Below are positions 10,401-20,722 of a stretch of 64,000 nt of DNA, in pieces. The translations under genes and the position numbers were made by a program. How positions within the stretch are numbered: the stretch's first letter is position 1; every line of letters begins with the position of its first letter. Origin of the DNA: Aaosphaeria pasadenensis (taxonomy: Eukaryota; Ascomycota; Dothideomycetes; Pleosporales); assembly GCA_022813625.1 (NCBI GenBank), contig JAKLMB010000005.1, positions 248,001 through 312,000 on the forward strand, read 5' to 3'. The notes beneath the pieces were generated by a model, which ran no database searches, was not told the DNA's origin, and saw nothing but the letters and a program-made list of their open reading frames with translations.

Positions 10401-13199
10401 GTGGTGGAGTTGATCTATGTTTTGGACGTTGGGATACGCCCCAGCACGCAGTGGTCGACGACAAGCTGACCGGGTTCGAGCTTGACGATACACCGAAAGA
10501 TGCTGACCATTGCCAGTTGTGGCCTGGAAAGGACTACTCCAACCCGCGTGTCCAGGATTTCTACAGCCTTGACAAGCCCTACGAAGAGATGTATGATCGA
10601 AGCAAAGTCCCACGAATGCCATGGCACGACATCGGCATGCAAATAGTAGGGCAGCCGGCGCGCGATCTGACACGGCACTTTGTTCAACGATGGAACTATC
10701 TTCTCCGCCAGCGCAAGCCATCCCGACCCACGCCGTTCCTCCTGCCTCCGCCTGACTTCAATCCCGCTGATATCGAGGCTCTTGGGCTAGACGGAACATG
10801 CGAAGTGCAAATCCTTCGTTCTGCGACATCGTGGTCTCTAGGAACGCCAAACAAGACGGAGCATAGCATCATGAACGCCTACGTACAGATGATTTCTACT
10901 TCAGAACACTTCGTCTACATTGAGAACCAGTTCTACATCAGCAGTTGTGAGGTTCTGGGTACCAAGATTGAGAATAGAATTAGTGATGCTCTTGTCGATC
11001 GAATCAAGCGTGCACACAAGGATTCAGAGGACTGGAGGGCATGCATAGTCATTCCACTCATGCCTGGCTTCCAGAACACCGTCGACCAACAGGATGGTAG
11101 TAGCGTCCGTCTCATCATGACATGTCAATATCGCAGCATCTGCCGCGGCCCGACGTCCATTTTCGGCAGATTGCGTGCCGCTGGTATCGAGCCGGAAGAC
11201 TACATCCAATTCTACGCTTTGAGGTCATGGGGTGCATTAGGTCCTACCAAAACCCTCGTCACGGAACAGCTGTACATCCACGCCAAATGCATGATTGTGG
11301 ATGATCGTGTAGCCATCATTGGCTCTGCAAACATCAATGAACGATCTATGCTCGGATCGCGCGATTCCGAGGTTGCTGCTGTAGTGCGAGATACTGAAAT
11401 GCTTGACTCCTATATGGCTGGTGAGCCGTACAAGGTCGGCAAGTTCCCTCACACGTTGCGTGTCCGCCTAATGCGGGAACACCTGGGTGTCGACGTCGAC
11501 CACATTCACGAGGATGAGTGGCCGAGCCAAGCAGATGACGATGAAAGCGCCCTTTTCCATACCGATTCATCGTCACCATCTTCTCCAAACCCGGACCGAG
11601 CTACGGAAGAGAAACTTACGGCAAACCAGCATCGCCTACAGGATGATTTGATTGCACGTTCAGAGAGGCTGCATAGCTTCAATCATGATATTGATTGGGA
11701 GCAAGACAGCAACCCACACCTCCAGTCCAGCAAGAAGCCTACGACGGACTCTCGCATCACCAACAATGCCGCCCACGAGAAAGATGTTCGAGGCGAGGGT
11801 GTGGACAACATGCGAGACTTGCAATCTCGCCCCAGCATATCTCGCGGCCGGGATTCCTATGTTAACGACAAGGGACAGGAAGTACTGATGTCAGACGTGG
11901 CCGTCGAGGGCCATCATCACAATCACAAGCGGAGTCCACCCAAGAAGACCAGACCCCGGAGCAACACTGCAGGAACCAGGGCCAGTGGGGCCAGCAGCCT
12001 CCCAGAAGGGTATGCAGGCCTGCCGCCCCCAAGATTGCCTCGCATGGACACTCGACAGCTTGGCCTCACTCAGTTGAGCCAGCTTCCTGCCCTGCCTGTT
12101 TCCGACGACACGGACATTGGAGGTCCGCCACTTCAGCGAACCTTCAGCTATGCATCCTCACATGTCATCAATCCTTTGCTCCAGGATATGCGTAGACCTA
12201 TCGTGACAGACGACTGCATGCGCGATCCTCTGAACGATTCTTTCTACCTCGACACGTGGCATGCCGTCGCGGAAAATAATACCAAACTTTTCCGTCAAGT
12301 GTTCCGTTGCCAACCGGATAATGAAGTCAAGACTTGGAAGGAATACAAGGAGTATACCGCCTTTGCCGAGCGCTTCAGCCAGTCACAGGGTGGAGGAAAG
12401 TCAACCCAGAGGAAGCAGCAAGAAACACCGGGTAAGACCGGTCCACCAGGAAGCGGAGGCACTACGTCCGAGAAAGTTGCCTCCGCCGCTGGATCTGCCA
12501 GCCGACATGTTGAAGCTGTTGCGGAGAAATTGTCAGAGAGGCTCAGTCATGATCATCCCTCAACCGGACATAGCGATCAAAACAATGACAAGATGGGCAA
12601 CGTGGAGCAATGGGCCCAGGACCAGGAGAAGCACGCTCCGTCAGGCAAGCTCCATCTCTCGCCACCAGCTGAATTTGACGAGAAATCCGCACTCAAGCGA
12701 TCCCTCGATGATGCTGTTGTGTCCCCCATCGGGCCACCAGTGCCAGAAAAGGCTTTTACCTTCCCACCTCCTCCACCGATCCCATCAGACCCCTCGGTCT
12801 CAACCACAGCTACTGCTGACTTCGCCAACGCAAACGGTGGTGTTGCTCGAGCCCGGACCGTCACCATCAGCGAGCCCACACGTGAGTCCCGCGCTCACGC
12901 AAACACCATCTCCACCCATGCCTCTCAGAGAAGGAGACGACGAGCGACGACCAAGTCAAGCACACGCGCATTCAACCATACCGACGAAGCCATGCTGCTC
13001 GATAAGGAGGATGCGAAGCAGTTGCTCGAGCTTGTCCAAGGGCATCTAGTCGTCTGGCCATATGAGTGGTTGGAGAAGGAGGAGAGTGGAGGAGGTTGGT
13101 TGTACACTGTGGACCAGATTGCACCGTTGGAGATTTAGTAAGTCTTGTCCCTAATCCGCCTGCACGTAGCCATGCTAACTTTATTACTACAGTACTTAA
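7454..13199 (+). CDS. spo14: Phospholipase D with PX and PH domains (Spo14/PLD1 type)
   Basis: This enzyme hydrolyses phosphatidylcholine to phosphatidic acid and choline on cell membranes, and acts in vesicle traffic and sporulation. A disordered Ser/Pro/Arg-rich N-terminus of about 470 residues comes first. A PX domain follows (about 475-590, with a basic IHRSLRDF segment), then a PH domain (about 710-845), then two HKD catalytic motifs. The first HxKxxxxD is at His970, Lys972 and Asp977. The second is at His1276, Lys1278 and Asp1283, followed by GSANINERSM. The C-terminal tail holds the conserved FYxDTW-type block. The frame appears to stop at TAG 13136-13138, but that TAG overlaps a GTAAGT donor. 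An intron at 13138-13192, with branch GCTAAC and acceptor ACAG, would change the end to ...EIYT and a TAA at 13197-13199, giving about 1,896 residues. Confidence 0.93.
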
Positions 13200-13763
13200 C
13201 ACCGCTCTGCCTTTTCTCCTATTCTATCAGTACACGCCGCTACTGTTATCTTTCTATCACATATGCTTTTTTCTTTCAAGTGTTTTGTGTTTCATCTCTC
13301 GCTGTAAGTTGTCAGCATACATCCGCACATGCACAAGCGAATTGCATTTCCACGGCGTTTTTTCCCTCAGTATCTGCCACTCCGTTCTTGTTGTTCTGGG
13401 TGGGTCATTTGGAATCATCTCAGCTATATTTCAAGGGGTCTCCATTATATTTCAATCGCCATTTGCTATTTCATCTTTTCCTTGTATTCCAATCATGTAC
13501 AGCTGGCCCTTGAACCTTTATTCAACCATCGTTCCCATATGTAGTAGCGAACTACATCTCCTAGAGCCTTTAGTTATTCGGATTAGTTTGAATCCCGAGG
13601 GAGACGGTGCTGGCGAAGTTTCCATTTCCCTGGACTGAGGTGGTGTGGCGTGTAGACTTTAACAATATTCTTCTTAATTGTATAAGATTTTTATTAATAT
13701 TTGTTCATCTGTCCCAGGTGGTATCTTTTAATTTCCCTTCTCCCATGTCATTCAATCGCATAC
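13200..13763. other. Convergent intergenic spacer
   Basis: This lies between the 3' ends of phospholipase D and alpha-amylase. It is T-rich and holds open frames of up to 190 codons, but these are low-complexity Phe/Ser/Leu translations with no domain. It is most likely 3' UTR sequence. Confidence 0.5.
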
Positions 13764-15347
13764 TCACGACTGACCGCACATGCCACTGCCCTTCAACGTC
13801 ACCTCCGGCACCAAAACGACCGGATACCCCTTCTCCATCTTGACATCCACCTCGCCATCATTCCCCGCAGTATACTTCCCACAAGTCAAAACATCCACCA
13901 CGGCGGCCCCCTTCGCAAACTCCATCCCCTTCGTCTTCAGCGTCCCTGACCTCGCCTTCTCCCCCTGATTCGTCAGCACCGTCCTAATCACATCCTTCCT
14001 CAACTGAATCGTATCCTCCGTGTAATTCAGCACCCGCGTCCAGTACCCCAAATACCCGCCCTCCCTCGCCGCGACATGATTCCTAATCTGATTTAAATAC
14101 GCGACATGCCTATACAACGGCGCGCTCGTATCAAACCCACTCAACCACACCGCCTCCCTACACCCCGGGTCGTCCCCGCCATCGAAATGCTGTTCCTGGC
14201 CCTGATACACGATCGGAATCCCATCGCTCAGCACCGCGAACGCCAGCGCGTTCCGCACTAGGCTCCCATCCTTCGTGGCCGCCGGGAACCTCGCGTTGTC
14301 GTGGTTCTCGAAGAACGTGCCCAGCAGCGTCGCGTCGCGACACCCCCCGGCACTTTCGTCCTGCGTGCACGCCGCGAGGTTGACGACGAGGTCGGCCATG
14401 TTGGATTTCCGCTGGAAGACGCGGGTGATGGCGTACGAGAGCGGGTAGTCGAGCACCGAGTCCATGTACTGCTGGTAGGGATACGTGTAGTTCGCCTGCC
14501 CCTCCGACACCTCGCCCATGCAGAAGACGCCGGCGGCGGCGCAGAAGGGCGGGAAGAAGGTCGGGTGCACGTTCTTGACGCTGTCGATGCGGAGGCCATC
14601 GATGGTGTAGTTGGAGACGAGGGCGCGGATCCAGGATTGGAGAGAGGAGATGACGGTTGGGTGGGTGGTGTTGAGGTCCGGCATCGTGATGTTGCAGTTT
14701 CCGAGCCAGCATTGCTCGACTTCGGTTTGGTTGTGCATGTCGTTGAGCGAGCAGTAGGTGTGGTAGTAGGTGGGGGAGTTGAGGACGGAGAATTGGTTGT
14801 AGTCGACCGTGTCGTGGCATCCCGCCCAGCCCATGTGGTTGGGGACGACGTCGACCATGAGGTACATGCCGCGGGAGTGCAGTGCGGCGCTGAGGGACTT
14901 GAGGTCCGCGGCTGTGCCGAAGTGCGAGTTTACGTTGTAGAGGTCGGTTTGGTAGTACCCATGGTAGGCTCCGTCTACTTGGGCGGTGATGGGGGATATC
15001 CAGATCTAGAACGATGGTTAGCCTTTTGATGGTATTGTGGGTGGTGGGTTTCGGACGTACAGCAGTGAACCCCATGTTTTTGATGTAGTCGAGCTTGTTC
15101 TCGATGCCTTTCCATGTCCCGCCGCAGTAGATGTTGTTCTTGACGTCGCAGGGGTGTGTCGTGCTGCCATCTGTACGTGCGAATCTGGGTTGATGTTAGA
15201 TCGTGAGAGATTACAACCGGATCAGATGAGTGCATACCGATCAGTGAAGACTTGGTATATGGACCTCGACCTCCAATCCGGCGCTTTCGCTGCTATTGTC
15301 TGTCCTGCCAGGAGTGATAGCACGGCAAGGTAGAGCGCCGACTGCAT
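13764..15347 (-). CDS. Secreted alpha-amylase, GH13 family
   Basis: This endo-acting enzyme hydrolyses alpha-1,4 bonds in starch outside the cell. Exons are 15347-15238, 15184-15061 and 15005-13764, giving 491 residues, close to the usual 480-500 for fungal Taka-amylase-type enzymes. The introns are 53 and 55 nt. Residues 1-20 form a signal peptide (MQSALYLAVLSLLAGQTIAA). The catalytic residues are the nucleophile Asp about 219 in GLRIDSV, the acid Glu about 243 in MGEVSEG and the transition-state Asp about 314 in FENHDN. The calcium-site region reads VVPNHMG. Several NxT/S glycosylation sequons are present. The protein ends after the C-terminal beta domain, so there is no CBM20 starch-binding domain. 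It converges with the phospholipase D gene. Confidence 0.95.
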
Positions 15348-17741
15348 GGTTGAAAGTTCGAAAGTTGCAATTGAGGTTAGAAACGCTCGAGGTTGCAGAC
15401 AAAAAGAAGAGGCAGGAAGTGACAGTTACGCTACATCAATCTCAAAAGAGGAATCAAAGCAGTCTTTTAAAACCCAGAAAGGATACCAAAATCCGATCTT
15501 CAAAGTGAATCAAAACAAGGCACATCCACGATCCAAAAGATTAACCACTGCAATTACACCCTCAGCACATACAAATATACCTACACCTATAGGGAGATTA
15601 ACAGATCACGCACGTGGTCAATCCCACCTTCAAGCCATCATCTCGTCCTCCATCCACCAATTCCCCACCGTTCCCCTGGTGAAATAAGCAGACAAAAGAT
15701 CTCCATCCCAGATGACCACAACGCACATCTTAAACCTCAACCCAAATTGCCCGCTTACATCCCGCTGACCCAACCCAGAACGTCGGTACCAGTACATTCA
15801 CCACATAAGTGCATCCCGCCAAGCCATACATCTCCCCACACTGATCGTCATGTCCCGTGGGGTGATGCAGTCTTGAACCCCCGTTGGGCGTCCCCCCTCA
15901 ACCCAAACAATTCAAAACACCTGCAATGAAACCGTAGATCTTATCTCCCTTCTCAAGATCATCTAAGTTCACGTGAAGCCGTACATGCATGCGTGTGTAG
16001 ATCCTCCGCTGTGGGATCCCTGTTCGGCAATTAAAGGACCCTGCATATGATCGCACTTCATAGTACTGCATCTGCGCCGCGTCAGATAAAGTGGGATGTT
16101 GCTGCCCTACGAGATCTGCGATTGTATAGTCACCCTGCGTAGGCGTGATTTTGGTATATTGTATCGGACCAAGGTATGGGAACTAAGTGTGATGTCATCG
16201 TACAGATAGATGAATGGACGGTCAGTCGTTTGGAAGCCGTATCGTATGGTCAAAATTCAAACAGAACAGAACGTGAATTCTCAGCAGCCTTTTCTTCGAA
16301 AGGCTGGCAGACAGGAAAATGTGGCACTGTTAAATCGATCCTTTCATTCTCATGCGTAATTGTGTCAAAGGGTTGGGAGTGATTTGATAGTCCTCAGTAG
16401 TATGCTAATCCGCCCATAACTACTCCAATCAAACCATCTAACCAGAAGAAAACATCGTCATGGGTTGATGAACTCGGAGAATTGATTTACACATTTTATA
16501 TATGGCGTATGAACCTAAGTTACCTTGTATTTGTAGAACTTATGGGATTAATTGTGCCGCCGTGTGCATCATTGCAGTTCACAAATGTGCCACTCCCCAT
16601 CCCACCTCTTCCCATAGAACAACGAACAAAAGTGCAATCAACAATCAAAAATCAAGCACTTACCAAAGATCTACACCCTCCTCCCCCATAACCACACAGT
16701 ATATTAAGAACCCACAAAACCCGTTAAATCACCATACCACACCCTTTCCCCCAAGACCCACAAAAGCCACTCACGCAGATCGACACTGTCCATGCCCGGA
16801 TGACGATCATCGGACCATGAACGAAGATTATCCCGCATATACGACTACCCGAACTGATCGGACACACGTGCCTCCCTCTCACTCGATCGTATTGCATGTT
16901 TCCTACTTAGTCACCTTAAATTTGTTTTATACTGGGTCTCATACGTACACACACCCCAATTCCATACCGAATATGAAGTTCTGATCTGCCTTGTCTTCAC
17001 AACTTAAGCAAGAGAGTCTAGCGACAGTAGTAAAATGATTAATTAAATGACCTGGTGCGACGTACTGCATGCTTTTCCTCGACGTAAAGCTACATAGTAC
17101 GCACAGTGCATCAACGTCATCGGGGAGGCGGCAATAAATGATATGCTAGAGCATGCGGAGGACGATGTTGCTGCCAGCTGGGAAGGGTATATCATGTTAA
17201 CATGTTCATCACATACATGCTATCCTCAACTGAAGATAAATCGAATCGATCGGTAACAAAGTAGCAGCATCTTCACCTCACCTATTAGCGAACTATCTGA
17301 GACTCGGTGAATGATAAACTCGAATAAGAAAAGGACTCTGCTTCATCTCCCTCTATTTAGGAATGGGCTCTACGTACTTCGTACCTAGTGGAGAAATTCA
17401 CCCGAAACCTCAGGATCTCCGTACCCGGTTCCAGTGTTTGCGTAATGTTGATGGATGTAAAGTAAATGTCTTCAAGGGGTATGGTGGTGGTAGAGCTTCC
17501 AAGGTTCTAATTACTCCTGCCTGCACCACAGACTTTAGTGGGGAAGACGTTAACCATGAGATGAGCGGGCGCTACCTGATGGTAGAACTAGTAGTGCGAG
17601 ATTGATCGTTTCTGTTCAAGGAGGAGACGGTTAGGTTATCTGCGTGTGAGTGCCTGGGTTGTTCATAAGATGGTGAGAGGAACGGCTAGTAAAGTTTTGA
17701 ACTGAATGGTTGTGTTGTATTGGGTATCATATCATATCAAG
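15348..17741. other. 2.4-kb gene-free region upstream of alpha-amylase
   Basis: This holds the amylase promoter at its left end and the 3' flank of the Trp-rich orphan at its right end. Much of 15.6-15.9 kb and 16.56-16.80 kb is strongly A/C-rich on the plus strand. The open frames in it (up to 160 codons) are low complexity and lack protein features. I see no further gene. Confidence 0.5.
15663..15862. promoter_or_regulatory. Possible CreA-type carbon repression sites
   Basis: Three matches to the 5'-SYGGRG-3' consensus of the fungal glucose repressor CreA fall within 200 bases, about 320-515 bases upstream of the amylase start. These are GTGGGG on the minus strand at 15663-15668 and 15834-15839, and on the plus strand at 15857-15862. 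The consensus is short and common, so only the clustering next to a starch-degrading gene gives it weight. Confidence 0.3.
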
Positions 17742-18692
17742 TTACGCCAGATCGCCTTCTGAATCCGCGTCTATTTCCGACCATGCTTCGGTGGAGGCTT
17801 GCGAGACGACGTCCCAGTCGTCTGGCATTGCGTACCAAGCTTCCTCTACCAGACCGTCTTGAAACGCTTGCTCATCAGATGTTTGAGGATCAGAAGTATC
17901 CCACATCAATCGATCCCAGTCCAGCACCGACGGATCAGACCAAAAGTGCCAATGATCCAGCTCCGCATACGGCCGCGGCTCATCCCACTCCGCAACACAC
18001 GCACAATACCCCTCCTCACACGGATAATGACTCCTAAACCACCCACCCCCCTCAATCCGATGCCACCTCGGATCCATCTCCTCCCACCGCGGCTTCGTCC
18101 CCCTAAACCCCACCAACCCCTCAACCCCATAGTCATCATACAGCCCACCGACAACCTTATGCCCAGGGTAACAATCCCACTCGATATGGTCGTCGCACGG
18201 ACACGGCGGACACACCCACCCGCAGTCCTCGTCCGTCTCAATCTGCCCCCACCCGCCCCAGACGTCGTCGTACCATTCCCGCGACAGCAGCTCCTTCGTC
18301 GTGCTCTTCTTCGCCTGCTGCCGCCGCTCCCACTTCGGGAACGCCTTGTGCATGGTCTTCCGGCTCGAGCGGTGGTACGTGGGTGGTTTGGCGAACTGCG
18401 CTTCCAAGAACGCCTCGCGCTTCGTGAACTTTGCGACGGGTGCGGAGGAGAGCGGAGCGGGGAACGTGGTGAATAGGCAGAGACGGCCCGGGTGGGAGGG
18501 GCAGGACTCGGGGAGGTAGTGGGGTTTTTGGGAGGGGGATGACGGGAGGTCGGCGCGGGTTAGGGAGCGGAAGTTGGAGTATTTGGTTAGGTGGTTTCGT
18601 GTGCGGTTCTTTGCGCGGCGGGCGGAGCGGAGGTCAAGGAAGGGGTGGGAGGAGGTGCGGCCGGCGTGGTTCATGGAGGTTTCGTGGGACAT
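17742..18692 (-). CDS. Trp-rich hypothetical protein
   Basis: This is a single-exon protein of 316 residues that I do not recognise. The N-terminal 115 residues are basic and Ser/Pro/His-rich. After residue about 118 the sequence turns acidic and Trp-rich, with about 17 Trp in the last 200 residues, many as WD, WE or WY pairs. A Cys group (CGWVCPPCPCDD) and a second one (YPCEEGYCACVAEWDE) could bind metal. There is no signal peptide or membrane helix. The codon-like composition and the long clean frame starting at ATG 18692 support a real gene. It is divergent from the aldehyde dehydrogenase gene. Confidence 0.65.
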   Translation of the reverse strand: MSHETSMNHAGRTSSHPFLDLRSARRAKNRTRNHLTKYSNFRSLTRADLPSSPSQKPHYLPESCPSHPGRLCLFTTFPAPLSSAPVAKFTKREAFLEAQFAKPPTYHRSSRKTMHKAFPKWERRQQAKKSTTKELLSREWYDDVWGGWGQIETDEDCGWVCPPCPCDDHIEWDCYPGHKVVGGLYDDYGVEGLVGFRGTKPRWEEMDPRWHRIEGGGWFRSHYPCEEGYCACVAEWDEPRPYAELDHWHFWSDPSVLDWDRLMWDTSDPQTSDEQAFQDGLVEEAWYAMPDDWDVVSQASTEAWSEIDADSEGDLA

Positions 18693-19291
18693 TGTGTATA
18701 GGAGGGGAAGTTGGGATTGCTGGAAATGTGGAGTAGTGCGCTCAGTGAAGAGGACTTCTGTGTTGATTGTGGTTCCTGGCTGTGGTGAGTTTTGTGGTGG
18801 AGAGTTAGTGGAGAATCAACAGAGATATGTATTTTTCGAGTCGGAGGCGCAGACGCCAGATGTGACTCTTTGATCAAGATGACCGCCATTCTGCTCGTGG
18901 GATTACAGCTCAAGTGAGAGGGTTGTCGCCGCAGAGGGCTGAGGAGGAGGTTAGAAGGGCGGAGGTTGTTCATGATGATGAGCACTTGTAGATCCAAGCG
19001 TTAGCGGAATTGACACGTGAAGTGGCTTTGCAGTCAAACAGCCACTTTAGCTCAGCCCCTCTTGATCTCCCCGTCGACAAAGCGATCAACTGCCGAATGT
19101 CAAACATGCATCTTTGGTGACCGTTTACTGATCCCGTCATGGAGAGAAGAAGATCAATTGTAGCCCCACATTCCCATGTCTCCGCAAGTAGACCTCCACT
19201 GGCGGCCAAATGCGTTGAAACTTGATATTTACTATAATCTCGCTGTAGGTCTTCTACGCTTATAGTCTCGTTATTGCAATCTAAGCACGAC
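18693..19291. promoter_or_regulatory. Divergent promoter region
   Basis: This 600-base spacer lies between the 5' ends of the Trp-rich orphan and the aldehyde dehydrogenase. I see no coding frame or clear binding site in it. Confidence 0.4.
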
Positions 19292-20722
19292 ATGCCTCTA
19301 CCTGCAGGATCAACCGTCCCTCTCTGGATCAATGGAAGGGCTGTTAGCGACGACCAGGCAGCCACATTTCCGGTCGTCCAGTCATCCACATCAACCACAG
19401 TCCACCAGGCACAATCAGCCTCCCCCGCCCAGGCCATAGCAGCAGTCGAGTCATCATGGACGGCCTTCAAGACATGGAAGAAAGCATCCCACACGACTCG
19501 CCGCGACTTGATTCTCCGAGTGGCAGCCTACTACGAGGCGAACGCCCAGGCATTCGTCGATCACCAAGTCAACGAGACGTCATGCACGGAAGCATGGGCG
19601 CGTCAGAATGTAGATCTCGCGACTCGCTACCTAAGAGAGATAGCTGCATGCATATCCAGCGTCACGGGCGTGATCCCCCAGATCGAGAAGCCCAACACGA
19701 TGGGCTTCGTGTTCAAAGAGCCCGTAGGACCGGTTCTGTGCATCGCCCCGTGGAACGCTGCCCTCATCCTCGCGACGAGAGGCATAGCCAGCGCCATAGC
19801 GGCTGGCTGCACGGTGGTGTTCAAGGCGAGCGAGCTATCGCCGCGGACGCACTTCGCGATCACGGAGGCGTTCACTTCGTCTGGTGTCCCCGAGGGAGTG
19901 CTGAATCAGATTCAAGTGCGGAGGGAGGATGCAGCGAAGGTGACTGAGGAAGTGATCGCTCACGAGGCCATACGCAAGGTGGAGTTCATTGGTTCGGCAG
20001 CGGTGGGCCGGATCGTCGCGCAGGTCTGCGCCAAGTACCTGAAGCCTATTCTGATGGAGCTGGGAGGGAAGTGTCCTGCGATTGTCCTTGATGATGCACA
20101 TCTTGACGAGGCGGCGAAGCTGTGTGCTTTGGGTGCCGTGCTGCATCACGGACAGATCTGCTTCTCGACGGAACGGATCATTGTGCACGAGGCTGTCGCT
20201 GATCGGTTCAAAGAACTGCTCATAACAGCGATCAAGGGACTGGACGGTCCGGCTGGATCTGCCGTCACAAAGGAAATAGCACAACACGCAGAAGATGTCT
20301 TGAACAATTCAAAGGCGAACGGGGACGAGATCCTCGTGGGAGGAGCTGGCTACCACAAGCCCATGTCTCTGAAGCCCACCATCGTCGTGAACCCCAGTAA
20401 GGAATCACGTATCGTGGACGAGGAAACATTTGGCCCGTCAGCCTCGTTGTACGTGGTACAAGACGATGCAGCTGCGATTGAACTGGCGAATAGGTCAGCC
20501 TACGGCCTGAACGCGACGATCTGGAGCAGGAACATGGAGCGAGCGTTGAACATGTCGCGTGAACTAGAGTATGGCCAGGTGCACATCAACAGCATCAGCG
20601 TGTACACGAGTCCGACGGCGAGTCAAGGCGGGGTCAAAGGAAGTGGGTTCGGACGGCAGAATGCCAGATGGGGGTTAGAAGAGTTTGTGGTGGACAAGTT
20701 CGTCAGCTGGCATGGTAGATAG
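19292..20722 (+). CDS. Aldehyde dehydrogenase, salicylaldehyde/vanillin dehydrogenase-like
   Basis: This NAD(P)-dependent enzyme oxidises an aldehyde to its acid. The first ATG of the frame is at 19292 (MPLPAGSTVPLWINGRAV), giving 476 residues, a normal ALDH length; the frame extends upstream only from a TTG. Visible motifs are the cofactor-binding APWNAALILATR and FKASELSPRTH, the FIGSAAVGR loop, the general base Glu256 in MELGGK and the catalytic Cys290 in GQICFST. The GQICFSTERIIV context resembles fungal and bacterial aromatic aldehyde dehydrogenases more than betaine-aldehyde ones, so an aromatic substrate is inferred. There are no introns. Confidence 0.92.
   Translation: MPLPAGSTVPLWINGRAVSDDQAATFPVVQSSTSTTVHQAQSASPAQAIAAVESSWTAFKTWKKASHTTRRDLILRVAAYYEANAQAFVDHQVNETSCTEAWARQNVDLATRYLREIAACISSVTGVIPQIEKPNTMGFVFKEPVGPVLCIAPWNAALILATRGIASAIAAGCTVVFKASELSPRTHFAITEAFTSSGVPEGVLNQIQVRREDAAKVTEEVIAHEAIRKVEFIGSAAVGRIVAQVCAKYLKPILMELGGKCPAIVLDDAHLDEAAKLCALGAVLHHGQICFSTERIIVHEAVADRFKELLITAIKGLDGPAGSAVTKEIAQHAEDVLNNSKANGDEILVGGAGYHKPMSLKPTIVVNPSKESRIVDEETFGPSASLYVVQDDAAAIELANRSAYGLNATIWSRNMERALNMSRELEYGQVHINSISVYTSPTASQGGVKGSGFGRQNARWGLEEFVVDKFVSWHGR

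Noticed and set aside
13066..13638. Open frame of 190 codons overlapping the end of phospholipase D
   Set aside because: It starts inside the PLD coding sequence, and the rest is Phe/Ser/Leu low-complexity translation of a T-rich 3' region.
14301..15029. 242-codon open frame antisense to alpha-amylase
   Set aside because: It mirrors the GC-rich third positions of the amylase exon and gives a Val/Gly/Glu/Asp-rich translation without a domain.
15346..16984. Several open frames of 60-160 codons upstream of amylase
   Set aside because: They are Pro/His/Thr/Ser-rich translations of A/C-rich DNA without splice support or domains.
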